Source of the DNA: Harmonia axyridis
Taxonomy: Eukaryota > Arthropoda > Insecta > Coleoptera > Coccinellidae
Assembly (NCBI RefSeq): GCF_914767665.1
Contig: NC_059501.1
Span: forward strand, 73,072,798-73,136,797
Direction of reading: 5' to 3'
Length of the DNA: 64,000 bases
Shown: piece after piece, positions 12,280 through 25,377 of the stretch
Layout of the letters: each line of letters begins with the position of its first letter
Position numbering within the stretch: position 1 is the stretch's first letter
The notes under the pieces: model-generated
What the model was told of the DNA's origin: nothing
The model's database searches: none
What the model saw: the letters and a program-made list of their open reading frames with translations, nothing else
Made by a program: the position numbers and the translations under genes

Positions 12280-14025
12280 AGAGAAAATACTGGTTGAGCA
12301 CCCTTATTCAACTTGATATGCCATCAGTCAGGCAATAATATATCCAAGATTTGCAAGAACTCAATTACAACACAGTTCACTTTATCATGACCCAAAATTA
12401 TATAGCCTCCTACCCGTTCTATTTAAAAATAAATGGAACATGAGAAATAGGAGACACAGAAATAATCTTAAAATGTATATACAGGCTGATTTTACTCTGT
12501 ATTCGTTGCTGCGCCATAAGGAATTTTTGCTGTGATATTAGAAATAAATTGAAAGGTTGTCAGGAATGTGGACTTTATTTGATGCCAATTACAAAAACGC
12601 CAACGTTTTGAGGACTTTTCTCCTCTTTTCAAGGCTGTGAACAAAAAACTGAGTTCAAGGTAAACAGTATACAAGGAAATGTTACCCTCATTACCAATAT
12701 TTTGTACTTTCAAATACAGTTTAGAATGAAAACTTTGAAAACATCTATCTGAAAAATCTTCTAGCTGTAGAAAGATGCACGACAAACTGGTGACTATTAT
12801 CGGCTAGCCTTGTTCGTCGATCAAATTGAGCCCCTGGAGGAATCATGGAGGCAATGGCAGCAGAACACCTTCCGTGGTAGTATCTGTAAAAAAGGCATAA
12901 GTCTCCAACCTTCCTACGGTGATCGAGACTATGAAGGTTGGCAGTTAACGTTAGATCGTCTACGATACTTAGAAATATAATAATACCTTCAGTATTGGTA
13001 ACATTGGATTCCTAGGCATCGTCAGATTCTCAAAAAATCACTCATGAGGTAGTATTAAAGTATGTATCGAATTTGTTATTCATTCCTATTTTAAGGGGTT
13101 GTATGACATACAAGCACAGCTTGTGTCGAATAGCTCTTAATAGTGTAATAGTGTAACCATTTGTTAAATTTGAATTAGAATTGTTTTCGAATTTGCGACC
13201 ATCAGTAGATCCAACCCAACGACATCAATTAAATAAACCATACGATAAAACCATCTCTGCTCTCATCAACATTTCCCCAAAGATCCACCAACCTCTTAAT
13301 CCAAGACAAACAACGCTACCCATCCTCACTAATCAAAAGACCAAACAAGTTTTCCAACAGCCGCATCATGCAGGTATTCGTTCTGAGGTTTCCAGAGATA
13401 TCTCACGAAACAAAGGAGCCTACTTGATCTTCTCCCTCCGGGATTGATTTTTGCCATGGATGCAGGGGTGGATGTGGGTAGGTGCAACCGACGAAGATTG
13501 AGGGTTCCTCGGAGGCAGCTATTGGAGCATTGTTAACCGAAAGCACCCCGTTTTCCTGCTTTAGGGGGTGTGGCAAACACTAAACCTCCCCCGGCTTTCA
13601 GATGGCCGAAAATTCAGTTTCCGCAGCTTTTCACAGGGGGGTAGCGAAATGCGTTAGAGGATAATTATAAACCTACGTGAATTTTGGGCTATTATAACCC
13701 GGTAATATAGCTCTATCAGTCTGGTGCCGAGCTAGTTAGTGAAGACTCTCTCATCTTCTTTTGTGCTTTGACTTATTAGTTTTTGGTTTATCATGTGGCT
13801 GTTGGTCCTGATGACATGATGGGGTAATGTTCAAGTTTTGGTATTTGGTGTGTATGTATGTGTGTATAGCTTGTCTTGAGAATTAATTTTTTCATTTTCA
13901 ACTTTTTTTTCTGTAATTGATAAGTTGGATTGGGTTTTACCCACTATCAGCAAAATTGTGCATGAGATAGGTAATTCGATTTCACTTTCATATTCCTATG
14001 AAATAGAAGATAATTCACATTTATA
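12280..14025. other. Intergenic sequence, partly GC-richer
   Basis: No gene is supported. An open frame at 13181-13447 lacks family resemblance. The segment 13440-13760 is clearly richer in G and C than its surroundings (for example gcaccccgttttcctgc and cctcccccggctttcag), which may mark a conserved non-coding element or promoter. That is inference from composition only. Confidence 0.35.
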
Positions 14026-14768
14026 TAATAATAATAATAATAATAAATGAGTTTATTCAATACAATAAGTACAATTTCAAATTAAACTCAGAAAAAATAA
14101 ACTGTGAGTTATCTCTAGAATAACTGTTTACAGCTATTAAATAAAAATATGATTCTAACGACAGCAAAAAAATAAAATAAAGTTCTTTCCACCATTATTC
14201 CACAATCAAATTTGTCTAAATGGTCTCATTTGGGAATTTTTCTTTGTCATAATCGGGAATTTCATTCATAATCGGGATTTTTTTTTTCTTTCATTATCGG
14301 GAATTTTACTCATCCTGTGAATTTTATTTCATCATTTCATTTCTTTAAAAATACCACCAACTCAACCTATGAAGAGTTGATAAGATTGTGTATAAAATGT
14401 TCTATCTTCTCTAATTAACCAATTTTTCATTTCTTTCTTGAACTTTTTCAAATTTCTCATTTCTCTTATATTTATTGGTATTTGGGTGTACAGTCTTGAG
14501 GCGATGTATGTACAGCATCTTTGTCCTATTCTTTTTTCCGCTCTTGGTCTTTCATAATTGTCCCTTTCTGTTCTAGTCGAATATTTATGTTCTTTCAGTG
14601 CAAGAGGTATTTTTTTCTGGTAAATGTTTGCTGCTATTTTACAAGCATAAATCTGTCTCACATCCAGTACTTCGGATATTTTGTAGATCTCTTTACTAGA
14701 AAAAGTGTATTTTTTACCATGCATTTTCAGGATGCACTTCTGAATATTCAAGGGTATTTGTATTAGAC
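14026..14768 (-). mobile_element. Non-LTR retrotransposon 3' end, 5'-truncated, TTA-tailed
   Basis: On the minus strand a 129-codon frame (14751-14362) contains KRIGQRCCTYIASRLYTQIP and then a KKFKKEMKNWL tail. This is the usual C-terminus after the reverse transcriptase domain of many insect non-LTR elements. About 330 bp of 3' untranslated sequence follows, ending in a (TTA)n run at 14046-14026. A short microsatellite tail at the 3' end with loss of the 5' part is typical of target-primed reverse transcription. The clade is not certain. Confidence 0.7.
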
Positions 14769-16670
14769 CTTCGAATTTTTAGTTAGTCAGAATATCAATA
14801 TACACATAAAATGCTGTTGTCAAAAACCGTTAGTCTTTTAGTAAATTCAATTAAGTCCATTTAAAAAACTTTAATCTAAGAGGAAATTCTCACTTCGTTA
14901 TGATTGAGGAGAATTTGAATGAAAGATTTAGTTGTTCTATTATTTCCTATTAGAAAACTTCAAAATCGTTCGACAAAAATAGCAATTACTGCAAACCTAT
15001 GTAATTTTTAATTCTCATATTTTGAATATTTTCATGATTAACGTCAAATGAAACACAAATTTTTTCACTTCATCATATTTGCAGGGCCTTTATGTAATAT
15101 TATAAAAGCTCCTTGGTAAGCTAAATAATTCCAATTCTGAATTGTAAATCGGTTTCCTGATGGAAAAAAAATTCACAAATCAAACAGAATTCATTTTTTA
15201 TTTTATTGTTTTCAAAAACATATTTGTTTTTGGAATATATTAGAATTCTATAAAACAAAACCACGCAAGTATTCTCAAGAAAACTATCAGAACTATTTCC
15301 ATGATATTTATTTGAAAAAATCAGTTGTGGTACCGCATTCATTCTTCAAGCTCATGATTCTGATTCATGAATTTTTAAGGCAAAAAATCAAGTAGTCAAA
15401 TTTGAAAAATTCATTTTTACAGAGAAAAGTGAAATCACAAAACTGTAATGCTTTCGTTGTACTGAATAAATAATTCTTTACCGCAAGATTCTAACTAAAT
15501 TAGTTTCGGAATTATAAATTTTTCAAGGTTTGAAAGCTCTTCTTTTCATTTTACATCTTGCTTTTTTTACATGTTCTATGGATTCCAAATAGTTTTGAAA
15601 ACAAATAAATAATAAACCATTATATAAAATGTGCTTTTTTTCCCAGAGGAAAATCAATTGTTATAATTCAGTAGTTACCAGATGACTATATGAAAATGAT
15701 TCATGAACTGGACAAGTTAATACATTTCGTCCATTTGAAATTGATACTAAACCCACTTATTTCCAGAACAAGTTCATTTCCACGATAAATGGAAGGTGTA
15801 TAAAAATGTCAGAAGCCTGAAACTGTTGGAAATAGTTCCTATAGGTACTTCTTTATTGAAACCATTTCATTGATCGTCCTATTATCACAAATATGTAATT
15901 TCAGTTTGATGTCCTATATTATGTGTCTTCGGAAATTAATTTTATTTGTGGATTTTAAATCTTCAAATGAAACGACTAAGCTCTTGAACTTTAACAAAGT
16001 TTAATGCGATGCAATAACCTTTAGAATTATTTTATTTGCTTGACGGTGGACTAATTAGAACGACATTGAATATTTCAATATTATTGTCAATTATGTTCAC
16101 TAATAGACCATAAAATACTTTGAACTTATGTTTTGTTATATACATATAAATCGCGTTCACCCATTTATTATGAAGAAAATTTCATATACTACTCGATAAT
16201 AAGCCCTTAGACTATATATCTATAAAAATACCCCATTGATCCTCGTAACTGAGAATTCCAATTCATGAAATTCACCTTCTAAAATCTGAACATTTGAAAC
16301 AGAAATCATCAATTGAGAAGATTTTATAGATTCGAATTATTACAATTCCCAGAATCTTTTTATTTTTCCTATAGCGATAGTCAGGATAGCTATGATGATT
16401 GCTGACCTCCGCCGCAGAGATAGCACTTGAAGAAGAAGAAGATAAATTAAAACAAAATTTGACCGAAATCGTAATTGTTGGAATAGTTGGTTTCTATAGA
16501 AATGTTTATATCCATAATTATTATACATAGTTTAACAACTTATGAAATTTCTACATATTTGTCAAAATATCGGTATATTTTATAGAGAGTGGTAGCGATA
16601 TTCTCCTCCAAAAATAATGGAGGTGGCAAAAAATATTGATTTGTCAAATATTGACAAATATTTTATTTCC
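14769..16670. other. AT-rich intergenic sequence
   Basis: No gene or clear repeat end is visible. The open frames here are short, AT-driven and without family resemblance. Confidence 0.4.
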
Positions 16671-16760
16671 ATTGAGATTAATAATTTTACTGCCTAGACA
16701 GGAAAGTCCTCACTTTGCTGCCTAGGTAGGAAAAGTAATACTTTGCTGATTGAAATGTGT
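16671..16760. repeat. Fragment of the gctgcctagg repeat family
   Basis: actgcctagacaggaaag and actttgctgcctaggtagg match the termini of the elements at 23877-24243 and 25378-26490. It is a short remnant immediately left of another dispersed repeat. Confidence 0.5.
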
Positions 16761-16796
16761 CTTCAAAATTAATATTTGCTGTCAATCAGAGTAAAA

Positions 16797-17561
16797 CATA
16801 TTTATCTACTCCTATTGAATTATATTCATTATGCAACTGCTATTGAGCAATTAATAGTATCTATTAACAAACAGCGTGAGTTATAATAACTCACTACTAT
16901 AACTCACTATAATGAATCGGTAAAGATGGATCTATGCTTCTATACTTCTCTGTTTCTATTCGATTGGCCGAAAGGGAACATACCATTATTGTTATTGATG
17001 GGAGGAATGTCCGAGGGAATGTCACTTTAATAATTTTGACGTTTCCAAATTGAGTTGATATTTAATTATTGTGATTTTTTTGCTCAAAACGATTATTTCA
17101 GATAGTAAAGATAAAATATTATATATACATTTCCAAAAGACAAACGGCTAATGTTACATTACAAAATTACTTGCCCGAAAGATATATGAAGGATTCTACA
17201 AAAATTTTCAAAATTGGTGTAGCAGTAAGAGCATTAAGTCATCATTTACAGGGAATGTTTTTTGGTATATTTTAATGCATTGTTATAGGCAACTATTAAG
17301 GTTTTTCAATAAAGTTCTATCTTTGTACTCTGTACTGGATTCGAGCTAGCCGAAGCTAGTTCGATTGTGGTGTCTATATTCTAAATCTGTATTTTGTTTC
17401 TTAGTATTTATTGATATAGTCGTAGATAAAGTATAGTATTCGACTTGCGGTAATGGTCATAACTCACTTACTGAATTACAGCACTCACCTGTGGCTCGTG
17501 CTGCAAATTTCATCTGCGTGAGTTAGGACCTACATTACCGCTCGTTGAATAATATACTATT
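16797..17561 (+). repeat. Dispersed repeat A, copy 1 (ataactcac hairpin family)
   Basis: This about 765-bp unit recurs at 51183-51958 (same orientation) and, shortened and inverted, at 35606-36043. Its left part has a gtgagttataataactcac palindrome. Its right end is a 130-bp imperfect hairpin running from agtatagtattcgacttg through the loop to gttgaataatatact. There is no coding potential, so it is likely a non-autonomous DNA element. Confidence 0.8.
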
Positions 17562-20500
17562 AATTCATTTTTCTAAGAATACAGATTTCTCGCAAAAGTA
17601 GATGTTGCCGCTCTCCATTATTTGTCACCTCTTTAGAGCGGGTACTGCGGTTTCCGGTTCTTATAAAAAGCTTGAACATTTTATTATTTTTTCTTTATCT
17701 TATCGAGTAAATCAATCCGATTATGCGAATGAAGATGAACCATTATTTTGAATTCGAATGCGCTCACGCCCAACACTAGTCAATTTGACAAAATTATAAG
17801 ATAATGAAATGCGACATGAAATAATGAAACTTATAAATATAATAAAATAAGCTTCATTTAGCACTCGGCTATATATTATATTTATTGAGGAGGGTATGTA
17901 GGAAATGGTGAAATGGAATCGTTTCTCGTATAGTTTGCATTCCATTCAACATTCTGATCGAAGAGTTGAAAAGAAAAATAATCCAGAAGCCGCCCCAATT
18001 GGCAATAAAATTCGGCAACGTTCAGCAAAGCGAACGCCTACAAGCCTGATGAGTGCATGTGTTTTTTTAGCGTCAATAACTCGTAAACAGCAATATGATG
18101 GGATTGCGTGATATCTGGATATTTATGAGTATAATGCATATAATGCGGCATCTTTGATGGTTTTTGACGTCAATTAAATGTGTCGGTATTCTTTCCTGTT
18201 GTTGCTTACCGATTTAAATCCCTTTCGGTACTCTGAATTTCTTCTCATGTGATTTGTGTTCATCAAGATTGAAATTTGAAATGCCGCCCTTAAATTTTGA
18301 AAACGTTCTAAACTGGCGTTTACTCTAAAATTTAAAGTCCTTATATTTTATTCTTATTTTTTTTACTTCCTCTTGACGAACGCTTTTCATATTTAGGATT
18401 GTGACGTCGATGACTATTGCTGGATTCTGATATTTATCGACTAATAACCTATTGCAAGGAACTGTTTTGTAAGTGAGAACCTTATGATCCCAGTACATTT
18501 TGAAGCATTCAATTTTTTCTGCAGGAAGGTTTCCGGCTGATTATTGCTATTATCCAGGAACGTCTTTTTGCAAAGTTTAATGAAATAACAGATTTTGAAA
18601 GTTCTAGTTCCCAAAATATATAGAAAAAAGTCAGGTTCGTTTTTTTCATCAATTATGGTGCACACCTCTTATGAACTACCAATATTTCAGCAATAATTAC
18701 TCTATTACTGTGTCCTTAAGCCACCTGCAAAACAGCACTCAATAATCCGATCTCGTTCAAATCTCGACAGAATTCCCAACAGATTTGCGGCGCTACAGAC
18801 AAATGGCGCCCTGAAAACACCGGCAAATTTACGAGGAATGTTTACGGGTTCGGAATGAATATTTTCCAGCCATAAAGTTATATTATGGAGGCGGACGCAG
18901 GTCTGGGGGCGTGGCCTGAGGATTTTCAGTCGATTTAACCCCTCATCATTACAGTGGAATGAAGCTGGAATGCCTATGGTGGCTGTGGAACCGTGATTCC
19001 CGAATCCAATTTCGTGAATTAGCCAAGATGAGATAAGGGTATATGTACGAGGTCTATCCGAAAAAATACTGACGTGAAGAAGAATGGAATATCTAAATTA
19101 TTATTAATTTTATTATAACTTTCATCCTGTGAACTGACAAGATGGGAAAACAGAGAAGGATATATGGGTTGTGGTCCTTATACTGTGACTAAAGTAGTTC
19201 ACCAAGGACAATGTAGGGAAATGAAAAAACGGGATAAAAACAATTATTCAATTTATTTCCAACCCACTAAAAAAGTTTGGAGAAGATGATAATTTATCTA
19301 ATCGATTCTTAGGGTCGCTGGACACTTGGGTCATTGCGGCTCGGTCGCAGGCAGTTTTTCGCCGGTCTCGGGACAATATGTGAAAGTCTTTACTCTTCTC
19401 GTTGTCGGTGCAAGTGTTGCACATATGTTGCGGATGTAGATTCTTTCTCGTAGACTGGTCTGGACTCAATTCGGACTGTTTTCCATTCGACCATTAGCAA
19501 AGCCTTTTTACGGATCCCTTAGGGGTGTGGCTTTGATAATCCTAAGTTTGTACACCGAATTCTTCAGTTCTCGGACTTCGAAGGAATCGATAGATTCCCT
19601 ACAGATACTTATCAAACTGTCACTTATCATTTTTCTGGTACAAAGAGACAAAAAAACTATGTGCATGCTTCAATATTTTGATATTTTCCCTTTCGATATA
19701 TTCCATCGTTCTGGGTATGCAAGTGCAACAAATATATCAGAGTGTTTTTCATCAAAAAAATTTCATATCAAACTATCATTATTTTTCATGCAGAATCACC
19801 TTCTGAAGTTTGTCGCACTTATTCATTTTATGCAATGAAATTCATATATTTCAAATGAAATCGTTCGTTTTGAAGTTGACGAGTTTTTTTTTTTTAATAA
19901 TGCTGTGTCTTCTTGCCATAAACTTCACACCAAACGAAAACTCAGCCTTTGTTGTTTCATCTTGTGTATTTGCTTTTTTCGACCCACCCTGCAAATATCA
20001 GCAAAAATTCGACAGAAATCAGTTTGATCTTCGAAGTTAAAAAACTTAATGATCTGGGCAATTTTTTCATTGAAAAATACTGAAATTCTGGATTACTCAT
20101 TTTACCGATGGACTTGATATACAGTCAAAATTTCAGTGAAATCTGATGGATGGATTCTGAGATATCAAAATTTTGAAGAAAAATTGTTTAATTTTTGAAA
20201 ATATTCTAACGAAATGTTGCATTCACCTAAGAAATGTTTCATTTCTGATTCTGAAGTATTCAAATAAAAATAAGAAGATTTTTTCAAAGATCATTCTTGA
20301 AATTACTGCAGAAGAAATTTTCATGGTTGAAAATGAACCAGGATATTTTGACTACAATGCATCTGTAATTTTGAGTTTTTATCATTTTCATCTTTTAAAT
20401 CTTACAGTGTATCTTTATTATCTATCAATCAAGAGGAATTCAGCTAGGCTCAACTCATAATCCTAATGAAAAATCAGATGATTTTTGAATAAATGTATTT

Positions 20501-23500
20501 TTTTTGGGACTTATTGAGTGAAGTGTTATTATTGAATTCATTATGCTATATCTGATAATTCACATTACAGTTGTGTAAGCAAAATGAAAATATGAATATG
20601 AGAAATAAGAAAAAAATTTCAATTCAATTGAATAACAAAAAAATTTGAAATGGTTTGATGAGGAAAACTCGACCCTCAGAAGGCAGAAAACAATCACGAA
20701 CTGAGAAAACTGAATTGAATTTGATATTTTATAACGAAATCCACATATTTTCCAGTTCAAAAAATTTTTGATCCATCCATATATGTTACAAGCCTATAAT
20801 ATTATCCATGCATTGACCAGTTCGATTGGGATTACCCATAATTCTTTCCTTCGTTTTTGATGTGGTACCAGGCTTATAATTATGAGATATTGGGAGTTCA
20901 ATGTCCCCTGCAACCCATCTGAAGACTGTACATGTTGAGCCGCATTTTCGGTGCCAGATTTCGTATTATAATGAATAATTGCAATTTTATGCCTGATGGG
21001 AATTGCTTGCATCTACATGGTGCATGAGTAAAGGAAAAATGCAAACTATGATTCTAAGAACTGAAGATATAGGTATATTTTTAACTTAACGAAAATATTT
21101 TCAACTTTTCAATAATCTTCATGAACTATTTTCACGATCATATAAAAAATGAAAGCACCATTCACCCTTTCACCATTGCTTTTGTTATTCTGCATGAATT
21201 TTCTGTGATTGTGATGTAACTATCTATACAAATTTTGCACGATGCTTGACATTGTCATTTTTTTAAATTTGCAAAACCTCAACTTTATTGTAATAGAAAT
21301 CACTAAAATGTTTACATTTTCGTGTATACCTGTACTCTAGTATAGGTACTTTTTTTTTCAATATTCATCATGCTTTCTTAAAAATCATGATAACGCTATC
21401 CACACATAATTTTCTCAAAGTTTACAATAGCTTTTCTATATCATATACATACACGCTCAAAAATGATCACGATCTGATTTGTAATCACATCAGAGATAGT
21501 AGGAATTTCCAATTTTTTTCTCAAATTTTCAATGGCTCCGATAATTTGATCAGTTTGAAATTCTGTAGGGGGCTTTAAATTGTTAATTCATATAAACATC
21601 CAAAATCCCAACTCCATCATTTTGGTAATATTTTTTTTATAATCTTCTAGAATTTCCTATGGTTCTGGTAATTCGATCAACATAAAATTTCCACCTGTGT
21701 TTGAATCACTACTTCAGTTGCAAATTAGATAATATTTGAAGCTTTGAAATTAATAATGGAATGACCAGACACAGCCAAATATCATATACCATCCGAAAAG
21801 TGATGAATCATTAAACAACAATAACACGGCTCGTAAAAATTACCCACTTATAAGTGTCATATATAACCGTTCCAACTAGACATTTATTGCTACTCTCCCC
21901 TTTCAAATATTCCACCCTCTTTTATCGGTAGTTAGGCATGTTAAATTAAGGGTTATTATCACATCATGACACCAGCCATGAACTTGCTTTTATTGTTCGT
22001 TGTGCAAATCTTCAACACAATCAATATAATTGTAAAAATCAGCTATTATCCTTCGGTTTTAAGTTAATATTATATTTTGGCGTACTATTTGGCAATTCCG
22101 GGACGAAAATTATATTAATTTCACAACATTCATCAATGGAAAATCCCGAGGAAAATCCTTGGTCAAATCCAACTATAATCACTCTCTTGTTGCTTCTGTG
22201 AGAATAAACTATGAGTGTTCATATTTTTGAGCAATTGTTTCCTGAACCGATGTCTATTACTAATTTAATTAATGATTGATCACAAACGATGAGGTTTCAC
22301 TTAATGGTGATGAATTCGTGGTTAAATTTAGGAATATTACGTGTTTTTGAAAAATATCAATTCCAAGCAGAGTGCAAAAGTTCGTGTTTATAGCATTGAA
22401 ACCAAAGACTTCGAGGAGAATATCGAAAAGAATGAAGTCATTTTAGACCGATTGCTGACTCGACCGTGGCGGACTCAAGTATGGACTATCTCCCCCGGTT
22501 CGGCTGAAATCTTCTGATAGAAAGATGTGTCGTTCTTAAATGTGTGTTGATTGGATGAAGAAAGAGCAGAAACAATACAAGATGACCCAGGTATTCTCGG
22601 ATTTTTTTTCATAAGCTTTCAGGTTTCCTCGAAAACATTTTTTCAATCAAATGATAAATGAGAATGTGCTAAACTCTAACTCTATTTTCACTCTGCAGAT
22701 TAGTGTAATTGTATTCCTTAATGATGGAACTTCAGTCCACATATTTGGAAAATTACCTAATTGTCCAGAAAGTATGCACAATCAAATTGTGTTCACAAAA
22801 CTTGAAATGAAAACCTGCAATATTAGAAAACGTGGTCAATTGAATTTTTTTATGAAAGTAAACAGTGAATGGTAAATACGAACAAGAATATATCTACTAC
22901 TTACTTGGTTGTGAAATAATTGTTTTGGAAGTTCATATTTTTTGAAAAAATTACATCAATATGAATTCGAATAATTGTACTAAAGCTTCCAACTTTCATC
23001 AGTGCTTTTCTCTTTGGTATCATATTGATATTTATTCGAAGATTCTTTTATTTTTTATTTCTCTCATACGTGAAACGATATTCTACTACAATGGAAGAAA
23101 TATCAAATTAAACAGAGTAGGGAAGCACTGACAAAAATATTTTTCAGTGCGGAACATATAACTTTTGCTCCTTTCTTCCGAAAGGAGCACCGTGTTTATA
23201 TTTGCGGATGTGATTTACTATCGGGTCTAGAATAGCATTCATAAAAAAATTTTTGATGGTAGATTGCTATGGCGTTTTGTAACCATTTTCGAATAGATTG
23301 AACTTGGAAAAATGTAATTAGCTAGCGGGGACACACTGCATAATTGATCAAATGTAACAACAACAAAGAACAATGCTTTCAATAGTACTTCATATTAATA
23401 ACTCCAAATAGTGATAATAATTCAGAATAACATTTTGTATTATTCAACAATGGAAAACAGGTCCGGTGTTAGGATTAAAACAGTGGAGCGATCGTTTGAG

Positions 23501-23724
23501 AGGCGGCAATTCGGCTCAGTTTGCTGGTCGCTTTTTCATATTTCATCCTTGACTTTTAAAAACAACGTAAGGTTGTTCCGCTTCGCTGCGTTTGTCAACA
23601 TTTCCTGCAATTAAAATCCAAACCGCCTATGCACTGAGATACCTGTACAATAACTAACACATGGCAGTCCAACCAATATAAACAGAATTCACTATTACCC
23701 TAATTGAAAGAACTAGAGTTTCAA
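17562..23724. other. Long intergenic stretch with one GC-richer island
   Basis: No gene can be supported across about 6 kb. A GC-richer block at 18720-19020 (with ggcggacgcaggtctgggg) stands out from the AT-rich background and could be a conserved non-coding element. At 22697-22872 an open segment lies between a good acceptor (ctctgcag) and a GTAAAT donor, but it matches no family. The remainder (19.5-22.3 kb) is AT-rich. Confidence 0.35.
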
Positions 23725-23875
23725 TGTTAAGTCAAGAACTTAACTGAATAGATACTTGACTTGACATTGAAAAACTACCAATTGACTTGAACTTGAGTAT
23801 ATTTCAAAGCTCAAGTTACTTGAGATTGAGCTTGATTCAAGTGACTTGAATATCAAGCCAAGCCGTGAATCCCTA
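23725..23875. mobile_element. hAT right-end fragment
   Basis: About 150 bp of dense cttgacttga, caagt and acttga motifs end in agccgtgaatccct. This is the same terminus as the hAT copy at 10043-11312 and the inverse of the left end at 46661. No coding part remains. Confidence 0.7.
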
Positions 23876-23876
23876 A

Positions 23877-24243
23877 AAGTAACTACTTTCCTGCCTAGGT
23901 AGCAAAGTTATTATTCTCAATGCGAATAACACATTCAAAATTTTTTGACAATCAATATTGTTTGCCACCTTCCTTATTTCTGGAGTAGTAATAACTTTTG
24001 ATTCGCTGTCTCTAATATGAAAATATCCGATTTTTTTCAAAAAAAAAACTGTCAGATATGTCATTATTTGTCGATCTAAATCATTATGGACATATACATT
24101 TCCCAAGCTACCAAAATTGTGGTAATTTTGAAAATTTGCAAAGATAATATCCTATATACATGTATAAATAATCGAAGAAAAAAAAATATGTTTAACTCGG
24201 CAGTACTACTTTGCTGCCTAGTAAAATAGATAACTATTGTTTG
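23877..24243. repeat. Dispersed repeat B, copy 1 (MITE-like)
   Basis: The left end (cctaggtagcaaagttatt) and the reverse complement of the right end (actaggcagcaaagtagta) form imperfect terminal inverted repeats. The interior shares ttgacaatcaatat, gccacct and attatggacatata with the longer copy at 25378-26490. It starts directly after the hAT fragment end. No coding capacity. Confidence 0.65.
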
Positions 24244-24439
24244 GAATGACTTGGACTATAACATATCAGACCACTTTTCCTAATGAAGTGTGCGGTATCT
24301 TTTTCTCTAGTTCTGGTAACGCTATCAACATGAAATTCTGCTTGAGGTTTGACTTTTTACATTCAAATGCTCTTCAATAAAAATCATTGTTATGAGACAA
24401 ACAACTATATTCTGTTTAAGTTCCTAGGTAATTCCTTTC

Positions 24440-25260
24440 GAGAGTCATCGTGTTACGGACAACGCCATCTGTTCGGGAAACGACCGCTCAAAAACTTTCT
24501 TTCTCACTAATCCCAAAAGTCCATTACAAGAAATAATAAACTCAAAACCCTACACTACATGACTCCCAACCAATATGTCCCCCTAATAACCCTAACTCCA
24601 CCAAGTATTACCCTAATAATATCGCGTCACATCACTTCAGCACCCAACAACCCCTATTATCAGGTCGAATAGTCATCCCGCTTATAACATTCACGACCCG
24701 ATAAATCCCAGTGAGGCATCCCGAAAAATTTTAATCAAATGAAATAATTTGACTGAGCTACAAAGGACGCAATCTCTAAAGAATATCTGACATACCCGCG
24801 AATGTCATTTCGTAGGACGCCAGTATGGCTGTATCGCGGGGAGGGGAGGTTTCCAACCCCTGCACGAGGGGATGAAGGCTAATTGCGCCTTTATTAAAAG
24901 TCGAGTGGGTCCCGTATTCAATAGCAGGCATACGTCGAATTCCTTCCTTACTTTCCGACAAATCTTATGTATCGGTTTTATACGTTTATTGCCTTTGTCA
25001 TGACTGATGTTGTTTCATTAGGCGACGGTAACGGGGGTAGATATGGCTTTTTGAGCGTGGAAAATTCATTTGATGTTTGTTTATGAGTTGCCGAGTTGAG
25101 CGGCGCCGGGGACAGATGTAAACGGGGGTTGATTGACGATCGTGATTTTTTTTTTTGGGCGGCGTTGGTGGTGGTGCAAACGATTTGATTTGATTGTTAT
25201 CGTTTCAGAGGGATTTTATGACAATGAATATTTTATAGCGTAAATATGTTCAATGACAAT
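24440..25260. other. GC-richer segment, candidate regulatory region upstream of Not
   Basis: This is the most GC-rich and least repetitive stretch near the Not gene, about 3 kb upstream of its first visible exon. It contains homeodomain-type core sites (gaaggctaattgcgc, tttattaaaag) and GC-rich blocks such as gcggcgccggggacag. It has no plausible coding frame. The regulatory role is inferred from composition and position only. Confidence 0.25.
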
Positions 25261-25377
25261 AATAATGAATTTTTCTTTACGATCGCTTCATCTTTGAAGC
25301 TACTTCACCTCTGAATCCATTTTACGTAATGAAACCCATAACACAACTGAAATTTCATTATGTAATGCACATATCAA

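Noticed and set aside
13181..13447. 88-codon open frame as a gene
   Set aside because: No family resemblance and no splice partners; the Pro/Gln/Lys-rich content can come from biased composition.
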